Source of the DNA: Acidimicrobiaceae bacterium
GTDB taxonomy: Bacteria; Actinomycetota; Acidimicrobiia; Acidimicrobiales; UBA8190
Reading direction: 5' to 3'
Assembly (NCBI GenBank): GCA_003453695.1
Contig: DMNK01000130.1
Span: 1 to 25,071 of the forward strand
Length of the DNA stretch: 25,071 nucleotides
Shown piece by piece: positions 8,364-16,426 of the stretch (within the stretch, counting starts at the first letter, position 1; the number at the start of each line of letters is the position of its first letter). The translations under genes and the position numbers were made by a program. The notes under the pieces are model-generated. The model was not told the origin of the DNA. It saw nothing but the letters and a program-made list of their open reading frames with translations, and ran no database searches.

Positions 8364-9482
8364 GTGCACACCGAGCTCTGCGACCGACTCGGCATCGAGT
8401 TCCCCATCTTCGCCTTCACGCACTGCCGCGACGTCGTTGCCGCGGTGACCAATGCCGGGGGTATCGGCGTCCTCGGTGCCATCGGGTTCTCCCCCGAGGA
8501 GCTCGAGATCGAGCTGGCGTGGCTCGACGAGCATGTGGGGGACAAGCCCTACGGCGTCGATATCGTGATCCCCGGCAAGTACGAGGGCATGGGCGAGACC
8601 GACCCGGTCCGACTCGAAGCCCAGCTGCGGTCGATGATCCCCGACGACCACCGGCGCTTCGCCCGCCGCCTGCTCGACGAGCACGGCGTGCCACCCGTGC
8701 CCGAGGCCGAGCGTCGCAGCGGGCTCATGGGCTGGACCGAGGCCACCGGCAAGCCCCTGCTCGAGACGGCGCTCAGCCACGACAAGGTGGCGCTCGTCGC
8801 CAACGCCCTGGGCACGCCGCCACCCGACGTGGTGGACACGGTGCACGAGCGCGGCCTGCTCATCGGCGCCCTGGCCGGTTCGGTCCGCCATGCCTTGCGG
8901 CACCGCGACGGCGGCATGGACTTCTTGGTGTGCCAGGGCACCGAGGGTGGCGGGCACACCGGGGAGATCGGCAGCCTGGTGCTGTGGCCGGAGGTGATCG
9001 ACGCCGTGGCTCCGCTCCCGGTGCTGGCGGCGGGAGGGATCGGCACGGGCCGGCAGATCGCCGCCGCTCTGGCCATGGGCGCGCAGGGAGTGTGGACGGG
9101 CACGCTGTGGCTCACCGTGGAGGAGTCGGACGTCTCCCCCGGCCAGCTCGAGTCCTATCTCGCCGCCTCCAGCGCCGACACCGTGCGGTCCCGGTCCTTC
9201 ACCGGCAAGCCCTGCCGGATGCTCAAGAACGACTGGACCGAGGCCTGGGACGGCCCTGACTCGCCCGGACCCCTCCCCATGCCGCTCCAGATGATGGTGG
9301 CCATCGAGGCCGTGGGGGCGGGCCATCGCCACCCGGACACCGCCAAGGACGTGGCCTTCAACCCCTGCGGCCAGATCATCGGCCGGGCGACACGGGTCCG
9401 CAAAGCCAGAGAGGTGGTCTTCGACCTGGTGGAGGAGTACGTGGAGGCGGTGGAGCACCTGGCGGCGGGTCTCAAGACTTGA
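8364..9482 (+). CDS. Nitronate monooxygenase / 2-nitropropane-dioxygenase-like flavoprotein
   Basis: A 372-residue TIM-barrel flavoprotein. The N-terminus LCDRLGIEFPIF and NAGGIGVLGA (31-40) match the family's FMN-contacting strands. QGTEGGGHTGE at 191-201 places His198 at the position of the family's catalytic His. AAGGIGTGRQIAAALAMGAQ (222-241) is the FMN-phosphate-binding segment. The family oxidises alkyl nitronates or acts as related FMN oxidoreductases; the true substrate is unknown. GTG 8364 is supported by AGAGGAG at 8351-8357 with 6-nt spacing. It is codirectional with tetR 41 bp upstream, probably one transcript. An insert around residues 95-140 (rich in Arg/Glu) distinguishes it from the shortest family members. 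Confidence 0.88.
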   Translation: MHTELCDRLGIEFPIFAFTHCRDVVAAVTNAGGIGVLGAIGFSPEELEIELAWLDEHVGDKPYGVDIVIPGKYEGMGETDPVRLEAQLRSMIPDDHRRFARRLLDEHGVPPVPEAERRSGLMGWTEATGKPLLETALSHDKVALVANALGTPPPDVVDTVHERGLLIGALAGSVRHALRHRDGGMDFLVCQGTEGGGHTGEIGSLVLWPEVIDAVAPLPVLAAGGIGTGRQIAAALAMGAQGVWTGTLWLTVEESDVSPGQLESYLAASSADTVRSRSFTGKPCRMLKNDWTEAWDGPDSPGPLPMPLQMMVAIEAVGAGHRHPDTAKDVAFNPCGQIIGRATRVRKAREVVFDLVEEYVEAVEHLAAGLKT

Positions 9483-9618
9483 CCGCAAGACCCGGTGGGG
9501 ACACGGCGTTTCCCTGCGTGGGGGCGCGCCGTCGTGGTGCAGCAGGCAGGTCCGCGTACTCCCCTCCTGACATCCCATGCAGCGCGCACTCCGACACTCC
9601 GTAACCGCCCCCGGCCTG

Positions 9619-9624
9619 TACTGT
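9619..9624 (+). promoter_or_regulatory. Possible -10 element for the polysaccharide operon
   Basis: TACTGT fits the TAnnnT -10 consensus and ends 8 nt before the ATG of the Wzz-like gene, a spacing expected for a leaderless transcript. No Shine-Dalgarno is seen before that ATG. No convincing -35 was found. The 150-bp gap from 9483 otherwise shows no gene. Confidence 0.3.
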
Positions 9625-9632
9625 CCAGCGCC

Positions 9633-10409
9633 ATGACGGTCTCCGACGATCCAGCGGCGCGCCGGCACGGACCGGGATCGCCCTCGTCGGTGTCTCCGGC
9701 GCTGGAGCGGACCTCCGAAATGCCCGTCGACGGCCACGCGGCCCGAGGAAACGGCGTGGGCACGACCAACCCGGGAAGCTGGCAACAGGAGCTCGTCCGC
9801 CGGCTGGTGCTCCGACCGGTGCGCGGCGTCATCGCCGGGCTCCTGGTCGGCCTGCTGTTCGGCCTCATCGCCGGGGACTACATGGTCCAGGGGACCACGA
9901 CCTACACGAGCCAGACTGTCGTCCTCCTCGACAACCCGCTGGGCATTGCCACGGCGGGTGATGCCGGCACCCTCATCAAGCTCTCCGAACTCCGCTACAA
10001 GTACGCCAGCCTGGCGTCGACCGATGCCATTGCCCAGCCGGTGGCGGCGACGCTGCACGTGCCGGTGGGGGTCGTGCTCGGTTCCGCCTCGGTCCAGGTC
10101 CCGGCGAACTCGCTCCTTCTGGTCGTGCAGGGCACCTGGACCACGCCGGTCTTCGCCCAAGCGTTGTCGAAGGCGATGGCCCAGGACATCATCCAATACA
10201 TCAACACCGAGAACTCGGCGTACAACATTCCGGCGTCCAACCAAGTCATCGCTTCGATCGTCAACCCTGCTGTGGGCGCTGTGCCGTCGCACCCGTCTGC
10301 AACCCGGGGTATCGCCGTCGGTCTCGTCGTGTTCGTCGGCACCGCCCTCATCGCCTTCGCCGTCTATCAGTTGGTGGTCGCAGACCCGAACCGGCGACGC
10401 CCCAGCTGA
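9633..10409 (+). CDS. Wzz-like polysaccharide chain-length/co-polymerase membrane protein
   Basis: A 258-residue protein with the topology of polysaccharide co-polymerases. It has a disordered cytoplasmic N-terminus (about 1-60), one transmembrane helix (about 64-82, GVIAGLLVGLLFGLIAG), an extracytoplasmic domain beginning with TTYTSQTVVLLDNP, and a second helix near the C-terminus (about 226-246) followed by a short basic tail. The first post-membrane segment (YTSxxVVLL) resembles Wzz/CapA-type proteins. No Walker motifs are present, so it is not fused to a tyrosine kinase. The frame is open from 9495, but ATG 9633 is chosen because the upstream codons look noncoding and a -10-like TACTGT lies just upstream. 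It probably regulates polymer length or assembly with the next gene, 21 bp downstream. Confidence 0.72.
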   Translation: MTVSDDPAARRHGPGSPSSVSPALERTSEMPVDGHAARGNGVGTTNPGSWQQELVRRLVLRPVRGVIAGLLVGLLFGLIAGDYMVQGTTTYTSQTVVLLDNPLGIATAGDAGTLIKLSELRYKYASLASTDAIAQPVAATLHVPVGVVLGSASVQVPANSLLLVVQGTWTTPVFAQALSKAMAQDIIQYINTENSAYNIPASNQVIASIVNPAVGAVPSHPSATRGIAVGLVVFVGTALIAFAVYQLVVADPNRRRPS

Positions 10410-10430
10410 CCGCCCCCTAGGTACGCCACC

Positions 10431-12275
10431 GTGCCTCTGCCGGTTATCTATCTCCTGACCGCGGCCGGCGTCGTCATCGCCCTGTGGGCTCCGCTCGAGA
10501 TCGGCTTTGCCGCCGTGCTGGGCGCCTGGATGTTGATCCCTTCGGGGCTCATCCTCCCCGGCCTCCTCCACATCTTCCTGGTCGACCGGCTGATCCTCGC
10601 CGCGTTCGTCCTCCGCCTCGTCGTCCGGGCCGGGCAGCCGGGCGAACCGAATGCTTCGGCCTATCGCCTGACGCCCTTGCACGCGGCATGGGGAGTGCTG
10701 CTACTGGTCGGCTACGTGGACGGGGCGATCCTTTCGTCCAGCTCGCTCCATTACAACCTCGACGTCTGGCTCATCCTCGTCGATTGCTGCGTCCTGCTGG
10801 TCGCCGCCCTGGCGGTGCTGCGCACTGTCGGCATCTGGCGGGTGCTGCGCCCGGTCACCGTGGTGGTTGCCGTCGCCGCCGGCATCGGCATCATCGAACG
10901 GATCACGGGTCACGGGTGGGGCGCCTACCTGTCCGAGCACGTCCCGGCCGCCTACCAGTCGTCGCTCATCTTCGGGCTCGCCTCCCGGGGGGGGAGCTTC
11001 CGCTCCCAAGGGGCGGCCGCCTTCGCCGTGGAGTTCGGCTGGGTCCTGGCCATGCTGCTCCCCATCGTGGCGGTGTCGGTGAGCGTCTGGATCGGCCGCC
11101 ATCGGAATTGGGGCCTACGACGTCAGGTGCTGCTGCTCGTGCCCGTCGGCGCCGCGGCGGTCATCGTGCTCAGCGCCTCGCGGAGCGCCGAGATCGGCGC
11201 CGCTGCCGCCATCGTCCTGCTCGTGCTCATCGCAGGCGCCCCCCGGCGGATCACGGCGGCCGTCGTCGCGCTCGCCCTGGCCGGGCTGACCACCTTGGCC
11301 GTCGACCCGTCACTGATCGTCAATCCGTTCTCGACCGCCAGCTCAAACTCCATCGAGAGTCGATTGGTGAGGCTCCGGTTCTTGTTCGGTCTCGTCCGTC
11401 ACCATGCGTTCTTCGGGCTCGGTTACACCGGGTTCCACACCGTCCTGGTGGGCCTCGACGACGCCTATGCCGAAACCTACGGCCAGCTCGGCATCCTCGG
11501 CCTCCTCGCCTTCGGGAGCGTCCTCGTGACGTCACTGGCCCTGGCCCTCCGCACGCTGCGCACCGGCCGCCGTTCCTCCGAACGGCAGTTGGGCGCAGCA
11601 TGCGTGGTGGGCATCGTGGCTGCGGCAGCGGCCGCCGCCGGCTACGACCTCACCGTCACCGAACAGTCCATGTGGACGCTGGTCATCCTCGGCGCTGTGG
11701 CCGTGGTGCTCGGCGAGCAGCTGCCGGTCCGGCAGACCGTGCCGAAATCCCCGGCGCGCGCCCTGCTCCCGGTGGCCGGCGCCGCCGCCGGTGCCCTGGC
11801 CCTGGTCCTGTCCCCCGTAGGCTGGTCCCGTTCCTATTCCGTGTACCTGATCTCTCCGGCGGAGCTCGCCGTCCAAGCTCCGGAGAACAACGGCTTCCTC
11901 GGCACGGTGCTGGCCAACACCGCCTGCGGCTATCTCGACGCTCGGCCGGCGACGGCGGGAACCCAGCTGTACTGCACCCAGCCGACTCTGTACGAGACGG
12001 GCGTGTGGCAGGACCAGGTCACGGTCCAGATCGCCGGGCCCAGCGCCAGGCTGGTCGCCGCCGAGACGCGCCGGGCCCTCGGGCTCTTCCAGAGGCTCCA
12101 TTACCCGACCGTGGTCGCCGACGGCCCCGCCGAGTCGGGCAGACCGGCCTGGGCCACCACGGCCCCCGTGTCCGGCGCCGCCGCCGGCTTCATGGCGGCC
12201 CTCGTCGTGCCTCCGCTGCGGCGCCGCCGGGTTCCCACCCGGGCGGCAGCGGTGGCCCCCGCCTACGTCGCGTAA
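10431..12275 (+). CDS. O-antigen ligase/polymerase (Wzy-like) membrane protein with C-terminal extension
   Basis: A 614-residue polytopic protein. About ten or more hydrophobic helices fill residues 1-440. The segment LSASRSAEIGAAAA and a large extracytoplasmic loop with GLGYTGFHTVL and ETYGQLGILGLLAFG match the Wzy_C/O-antigen-ligase superfamily pattern. It would polymerise or ligate lipid-linked glycans outside the membrane. Unusually, it continues past the core: a helix (about 447-463), an extracytoplasmic stretch of roughly 115 residues containing two Cys (ANTACGYLD and QLYCTQP), and a final helix (about 579-596). That arrangement mimics a co-polymerase (Wzz) topology. The GTG start at 10431 has only a weak ribosome site. 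Family call moderately secure; acceptor unknown. Confidence 0.75.
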   Translation: MPLPVIYLLTAAGVVIALWAPLEIGFAAVLGAWMLIPSGLILPGLLHIFLVDRLILAAFVLRLVVRAGQPGEPNASAYRLTPLHAAWGVLLLVGYVDGAILSSSSLHYNLDVWLILVDCCVLLVAALAVLRTVGIWRVLRPVTVVVAVAAGIGIIERITGHGWGAYLSEHVPAAYQSSLIFGLASRGGSFRSQGAAAFAVEFGWVLAMLLPIVAVSVSVWIGRHRNWGLRRQVLLLVPVGAAAVIVLSASRSAEIGAAAAIVLLVLIAGAPRRITAAVVALALAGLTTLAVDPSLIVNPFSTASSNSIESRLVRLRFLFGLVRHHAFFGLGYTGFHTVLVGLDDAYAETYGQLGILGLLAFGSVLVTSLALALRTLRTGRRSSERQLGAACVVGIVAAAAAAAGYDLTVTEQSMWTLVILGAVAVVLGEQLPVRQTVPKSPARALLPVAGAAAGALALVLSPVGWSRSYSVYLISPAELAVQAPENNGFLGTVLANTACGYLDARPATAGTQLYCTQPTLYETGVWQDQVTVQIAGPSARLVAAETRRALGLFQRLHYPTVVADGPAESGRPAWATTAPVSGAAAGFMAALVVPPLRRRRVPTRAAAVAPAYVA

Positions 12276-12280
12276 CTCCG

Positions 12281-12310
12281 CCCCGGAGGACCAGAGGTGT
12301 CCTGGAGGGG
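12281..12310 (+). terminator. Hairpin just after the Wzy-like gene (possible weak terminator)
   Basis: Arms CCCC (12281-12284) plus AGGAC (12287-12291) pair with GTCCT (12299-12303) plus GGGG (12307-12310) around a 7-nt loop, 5 bp beyond the stop codon. There is no T-tract, so it could be a non-canonical terminator, a processing or stabilising stem, or chance in GC-rich DNA. Confidence 0.35.
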
Positions 12311-12383
12311 TGCCGTCGGTGAGGTTGTGGGGCCTGGGCCGTTACCTTTGGTGCCGCCGCCAAGAAATGGGCCTGCTCTACCC

Positions 12384-13238
12384 ATGACCGCCATCGCCAC
12401 CGCATCCCATACGGGGGGAGGAGACTCCCTTCCCGTCCTCGAGCTCAACGGAGAATCCACTTCCCCGTTGAAGCTCGGACGTGACCTCTGGGTCTGGCGC
12501 GAGCTCCTCGTCCTCCTCGCCCGCAAGGAATTCCACGTCAAGTACCGCCGCATGTCCTTCGGCACGATGTGGGCCGTCGCCCTCCCCCTGCTCCAGTCGC
12601 TCGTGATGGCGACGGTGTTCTCCCGCCTGGTGCGCTTCAGCGTGCCCCACTATGCCGCCTTCATGCTCTCTGGGATGGCGGCTTGGACGTACTTCTCCAC
12701 CGTGTTCCCGGCAGGTTCGACGGCCATAGCCGGCAACAGCGCTCTGTCGACCAAGGTGTACTTCCCGCGGGCGCTTCTCCCACTCGTGCAGGCCACCACC
12801 GCCCTGTACGGGTTGGTGATCATGTTGGCCATCGTCCTCATCCTGAGCGTCCCGCTCGGCGCCCATCTCGGGGCGGCGGCGCTCCTGTTCGTCCCCGGCG
12901 TCGTTCTCCTCGTGGCGTTCACGTCCAGCCTCGTGCTCACGGCGGCCGCGCTGCAGGTCTACTTCCGTGATGTGGGCTATATCGCCAATGCTCTCGTGCT
13001 CCTGCTCATGTACCTGTCACCCGTCATCTACCCCCCCAGCCTGGCGCCGCACATCGTGCAACCGGTGCTCACCGCCAATCCCATGACCGGCATCCTGGAC
13101 CTTTTCCACGCCGCCATCGGCGTGCACTCGCCTCTGCTCCTCCCCCTGGTGGTCACGGGGCTGTGGTCGGCCGGACTTTGGGCTGCCGCGGTCGTACTGC
13201 ACAGCCGCTTCGATCGGGTCTTCACCGATCTCCTGTGA
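12384..13238 (+). CDS. wzm: ABC-2 type polysaccharide export permease (Wzm/TagG-like)
   Basis: A 284-residue permease with six predicted helices. An amphipathic N-terminal segment, LWVWRELLVLLARKEFHVKYRRMSFG, leads into the membrane domain as in Wzm/TagG/RfbA proteins; a late motif VYFRDVGYIANALVLLLMYLSPVIYP is characteristic of this exporter family. It forms the channel that moves undecaprenyl-linked polysaccharide or wall polymer out of the cytoplasm with the ATPase encoded 33 bp downstream. Start choice matters: a GTG at 12297 has a good GGAGGA site (12285-12290), but the intervening codons have low GC at third positions and lie partly in a hairpin, so ATG 12384 is preferred. A TACCTT hexamer (12343-12348) may be a -10. 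Confidence 0.92.
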   Translation: MTAIATASHTGGGDSLPVLELNGESTSPLKLGRDLWVWRELLVLLARKEFHVKYRRMSFGTMWAVALPLLQSLVMATVFSRLVRFSVPHYAAFMLSGMAAWTYFSTVFPAGSTAIAGNSALSTKVYFPRALLPLVQATTALYGLVIMLAIVLILSVPLGAHLGAAALLFVPGVVLLVAFTSSLVLTAAALQVYFRDVGYIANALVLLLMYLSPVIYPPSLAPHIVQPVLTANPMTGILDLFHAAIGVHSPLLLPLVVTGLWSAGLWAAAVVLHSRFDRVFTDLL

Positions 13239-13271
13239 GCTGACGTACGGACCGGCACGGAGAAGCTGACC

Positions 13272-14483
13272 ATGGGAACCGCCATCGAGCTGCGAGGCGT
13301 CGGAAAGCGCTACACGAAATACGACGACCTTCCCCTTCTCGTCACCACCATGTCCCGGATGAGCCGCAGGAAGCGGCGTTCCAAGCTGTGGGCAGTGCGC
13401 GGAGTCGACTTCGAGATCGCCCAGGGGGCGAGCTTCGGCATCATCGGCCGTAACGGCTCGGGCAAGACCACGCTCATGTCGATGATGGCGGGCGTCACCG
13501 CCCCCACCGAGGGCTCGCTCCGGATCAGGGGGCGCATCGCGCCGCTGATCGCCGTCGGTGTCGGGTTCCACCAGGAGCTGACCGGCCGGGAGAACGTCTA
13601 CCTGAACGCCACCATCCTGGGCCTGACCAAGAAACAGGTCGACGAACGCCTCGACTCCATCGTGGACTTCGCCGAGATCGAGTCCTTCATCGATACCCCG
13701 GTCAAGTTCTATTCGTCGGGGATGTTCGTCCGCCTCGGATTCGCGGTGGCCATCCACTGTGACCCGGACGTCGTGCTCGTGGACGAGGTGCTGGCCGTGG
13801 GGGACCTCGGCTTCCAGGTCAAGTGCCTGGAGCGCATGGCCAGGCTGGTCGAGGGCGGGACGACCGTGGTCATGGTCAGCCACAACATGGCGGTGTTGCA
13901 GCGGCTGGCGGAGCGGGTCCTGCTCATGGACAGCGGACGGCCCGTCTACCTCGGCGCCCCCGAAGCCGCCATCGCCAGATTCCACGAACTGCTGGACGAG
14001 CAGCCGGCAGGCATGGTCAACGAGTTCTCGGGTGTGCGATTCGAGCCGGGGGTCGTCGAGGTCACCTCGGTGGAGCTCGCCGGTCCCGACGGCGAGCCCG
14101 TGACCCAGGTGGAAGCAGGGACGCCGGTCACTGTCCGGCTCACGGTGAAGACGACCACCCCCCTCCCGGCAGTCGCCGTGGGCTACACCTTCACCGGTCC
14201 CGACGGACAGGTCGTGTACATGGATTCCAACATCGACCGGCCCTTCGGGCCCGTGCCGGCCGGCGAGCGGCTGTCGTTCACCATGTCGATCCGGGCGTCG
14301 CTGCCGACGGGCAGCTACTCGGTCAACGCCTGGGTCCAGCGTCCCCTCAAGTCGCTCCTGGCCAGGAGCCGGAACGTGTCCTTCTACGTGACCGGGCGCA
14401 CGACGGTGAAAGGGGCGGCGGACCTCGGAGGCGTGATCACCATGGACGAGGTCTCCTCCGAGCTCCCCGAAGCCGTGTCGTGA
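13272..14483 (+). CDS. wzt: ABC polysaccharide export ATPase with C-terminal carbohydrate-binding-like domain (Wzt)
   Basis: A 403-residue ATPase. Walker A is GRNGSGKTT (59-67), the signature is the divergent YSSGM (147-151) typical of Wzt/TagH, Walker B is VVLVDE (167-172) and the switch His is in VSHN (about 204). Residues about 249-395 form an added beta-rich domain (VEVTSVELAGPDGE, then VTVRLTVKT and GSYSVNAWVQ) matching the Wzt C-terminal domain that recognises the finished polysaccharide end. Presence of this domain suggests export is coupled to a particular terminal sugar modification. ATG 13272 has GGAGAAG upstream. The stop overlaps the next glycosyltransferase start by 4 bp (GTGA). 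Confidence 0.95.
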   Translation: MGTAIELRGVGKRYTKYDDLPLLVTTMSRMSRRKRRSKLWAVRGVDFEIAQGASFGIIGRNGSGKTTLMSMMAGVTAPTEGSLRIRGRIAPLIAVGVGFHQELTGRENVYLNATILGLTKKQVDERLDSIVDFAEIESFIDTPVKFYSSGMFVRLGFAVAIHCDPDVVLVDEVLAVGDLGFQVKCLERMARLVEGGTTVVMVSHNMAVLQRLAERVLLMDSGRPVYLGAPEAAIARFHELLDEQPAGMVNEFSGVRFEPGVVEVTSVELAGPDGEPVTQVEAGTPVTVRLTVKTTTPLPAVAVGYTFTGPDGQVVYMDSNIDRPFGPVPAGERLSFTMSIRASLPTGSYSVNAWVQRPLKSLLARSRNVSFYVTGRTTVKGAADLGGVITMDEVSSELPEAVS

Positions 14484-16426
14484 CCAGGCGCCCGCGCGTC
14501 GACGTCGGTGTCGTCACCTGGAACAGCGCCGGGCTCACCTCTGAGGCGCTGCGCCGGCTCGTCCATTCCGACCAGGGAGTCGACCTGCGCGTCCTGGTGT
14601 GGGACAACGCCTCCGAGGACGGCACGGCAGAAGCGATAGCGGCGGCGACGCCCGACGTCGAGGTCATACGGAGCCCGGAGAACCTCGGCTTCGCCAAGGC
14701 CGTCAACCACCTCGTGAAGCGCTCCGACGCCCCGTGGTTCTTCGCCCTCAACTCCGATGCCTGGCCCGAGCCGGGTGCCATCGGCAGGCTGGCGGCAATC
14801 GCCGCCCGCCACGAGCGGGCCGCCGCCATCGCCCCCAAGCTGCTCCGGCCCGACGGCAGCCTGGAGCACTCCACCCATCCCTTTCCAAGCCTGGCCATGG
14901 GGCTCGTGGACGCCGCCGGGCTGCGCCCCTTCCTGCCGCGGCGTTGGGCGGACGACCGCTGCCTCGAAGGGGTGTGGGGCCACGACCGGCTGCGCCAGGT
15001 CGACTGGGCCGTCGGCGCGGCACTCCTCCTTCGGCGCCGCGCGCTCGATGCGGTCGGGGGCTTCGACGAGCGGTTCTTCATGTACCAGGAGGACCTGTAC
15101 TGGTGCTACCGGGCGCGCGCCCTCGGGTGGGAGATCTGGTTCGAGCCGGCGTCGGTGGTGCGTCATGTGGGCGGCGTCTCGGGCCGGCGCCGCTTCGGCG
15201 AGCAGCGGGCCGTCCTCGAAGACGTGCATCTGCGCTGCATGCTGACCGAGACGATGGGGGCGCCCCGTGCCTCCGTTCATCACGCCCTGCAGACCACGGC
15301 TGCCGCCCGCAGCTACGCCCGTGCCCGTCTCGCCGGCGAACCCGGGGAGCGGGCCTACTGGCGGGTGCAGCTCCGGGCTGCTCTCGGCCTCGTGCGCCCG
15401 CCTGTCCTCGCCGACCCCGACGCCTGGGCCGCCGAGGACGCGCCGAACGGTGACGGGACGCCGGACACCGTTCCCCTGGTGACCGTGGTCGTGCCCACCC
15501 ACGACCGCTACGAGAGTCTGGAGCGGCTCGTACGCGCCCTGGAGACGCAGACCATGGCGCCGGGCTCGTTCGAAGTGGTCATCGTGGACGACCCCTCTTC
15601 GGAGGGGGCCTGGTCGGAGTTGGTCCGGATCACCCGGTCGTCCACCTGCGCCGTGCGCCCCGTGCGCACACCGAGGGACTGCGGCCCTGCGGTGAAGCGG
15701 AACGTGGGATGGCGCACAGCCAGGGCGTCGGTGGTCGCCTTCACCGACGACGACTGCGTCCCCGACCCCAAGTGGCTGGAGATGGGGCTGGCCGCCTTCG
15801 AGGGCCGCCCCCGCATCGTCGTGGGGAGCACCCGCCCCCCCGACGACCAGCTGGCGCTCATGGGCCGCCCCTTCGCCCGCGCCATGGAGGTCGACCGACC
15901 CCTCTTCTTCGAAACCTGCAACATCTTCTACCGCCGGCGCGACCTCGAGGCGGTGGGCGGGTTCGACGAACGCTTCCGCCTCCCCGCCGGCGAGGACACC
16001 CATCTCGGGTTGCGCGTGAGCGAGCTCGGCATCGAGCCGGTCTTCGTCGAGGACGCCCTCGTCCACCACGACGTCCGGCCCGGAGGCAGCCGTGCCGCCC
16101 TGGCCGAAGCCAGGCGCTGGATCGACCTCCCCCTCGCCCTCAAGGGCCGGGCCTACGCCCGCTACGAGAGGGTCCACCGCCGAATCTTCTGGAAGCGCTC
16201 GCACCCCCCTGCCATCCTGGCCGCCGTCGGGCTGGTTCTCGGGCTTCGGTGGCGGACGGCACTGGCGTTGGTGGTGCCGTGGGTGGCCTACCGGCTCCGG
16301 CGTGACCCGGTGTGCGCCGACCCCGTCGAGCGCGTGTCCACCCTTCCTGCGGCACTGGCCGTCGACCTCACCGAAGTGGTCACCATGGTGCGCGGCTCGC
16401 TCCGCCACCGGACCCCGCTTCTGTGA
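14480..16426 (+). CDS. Bifunctional double-domain family 2 glycosyltransferase
   Basis: A 648-residue fusion of two GT2 domains. Domain 1 (about 6-290) resembles WbbL-type rhamnosyltransferases: GVVTWNSAGLT, VWDNASEDGT, NLGFAKAVN, LNSDAWPEPG and GGFDERFFMYQEDLYW. Domain 2 (about 332-560) has VTVVVPTHDRYESL, VVIVDDPSS, FTDDDCVPDPKW and GGFDERFRLPAGEDTHLG. A hydrophobic C-terminal stretch (about 578-605) may anchor it to the membrane. Two sequential sugar additions to a lipid-linked glycan are likely. GTG 14480 overlaps the wzt stop (GTGA) and is the natural start; the open frame extends upstream only as a shadow of wzt. The donor sugars cannot be deduced. Confidence 0.92.
   Translation: MTRRPRVDVGVVTWNSAGLTSEALRRLVHSDQGVDLRVLVWDNASEDGTAEAIAAATPDVEVIRSPENLGFAKAVNHLVKRSDAPWFFALNSDAWPEPGAIGRLAAIAARHERAAAIAPKLLRPDGSLEHSTHPFPSLAMGLVDAAGLRPFLPRRWADDRCLEGVWGHDRLRQVDWAVGAALLLRRRALDAVGGFDERFFMYQEDLYWCYRARALGWEIWFEPASVVRHVGGVSGRRRFGEQRAVLEDVHLRCMLTETMGAPRASVHHALQTTAAARSYARARLAGEPGERAYWRVQLRAALGLVRPPVLADPDAWAAEDAPNGDGTPDTVPLVTVVVPTHDRYESLERLVRALETQTMAPGSFEVVIVDDPSSEGAWSELVRITRSSTCAVRPVRTPRDCGPAVKRNVGWRTARASVVAFTDDDCVPDPKWLEMGLAAFEGRPRIVVGSTRPPDDQLALMGRPFARAMEVDRPLFFETCNIFYRRRDLEAVGGFDERFRLPAGEDTHLGLRVSELGIEPVFVEDALVHHDVRPGGSRAALAEARRWIDLPLALKGRAYARYERVHRRIFWKRSHPPAILAAVGLVLGLRWRTALALVVPWVAYRLRRDPVCADPVERVSTLPAALAVDLTEVVTMVRGSLRHRTPLL

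Noticed and set aside
7788..10682. A 964-codon open frame on the minus strand
   Set aside because: It runs antisense to tetR, the nitronate-monooxygenase-like gene and the Wzz-like gene, all of which have clear family motifs. Its translation is rich in Arg, Gly, Asp and His without any domain, typical of antisense frames in high-GC DNA.
12281..12310. Classical rho-independent terminator
   Set aside because: A stem exists, but no T-tract follows; kept only as a low-confidence hairpin.
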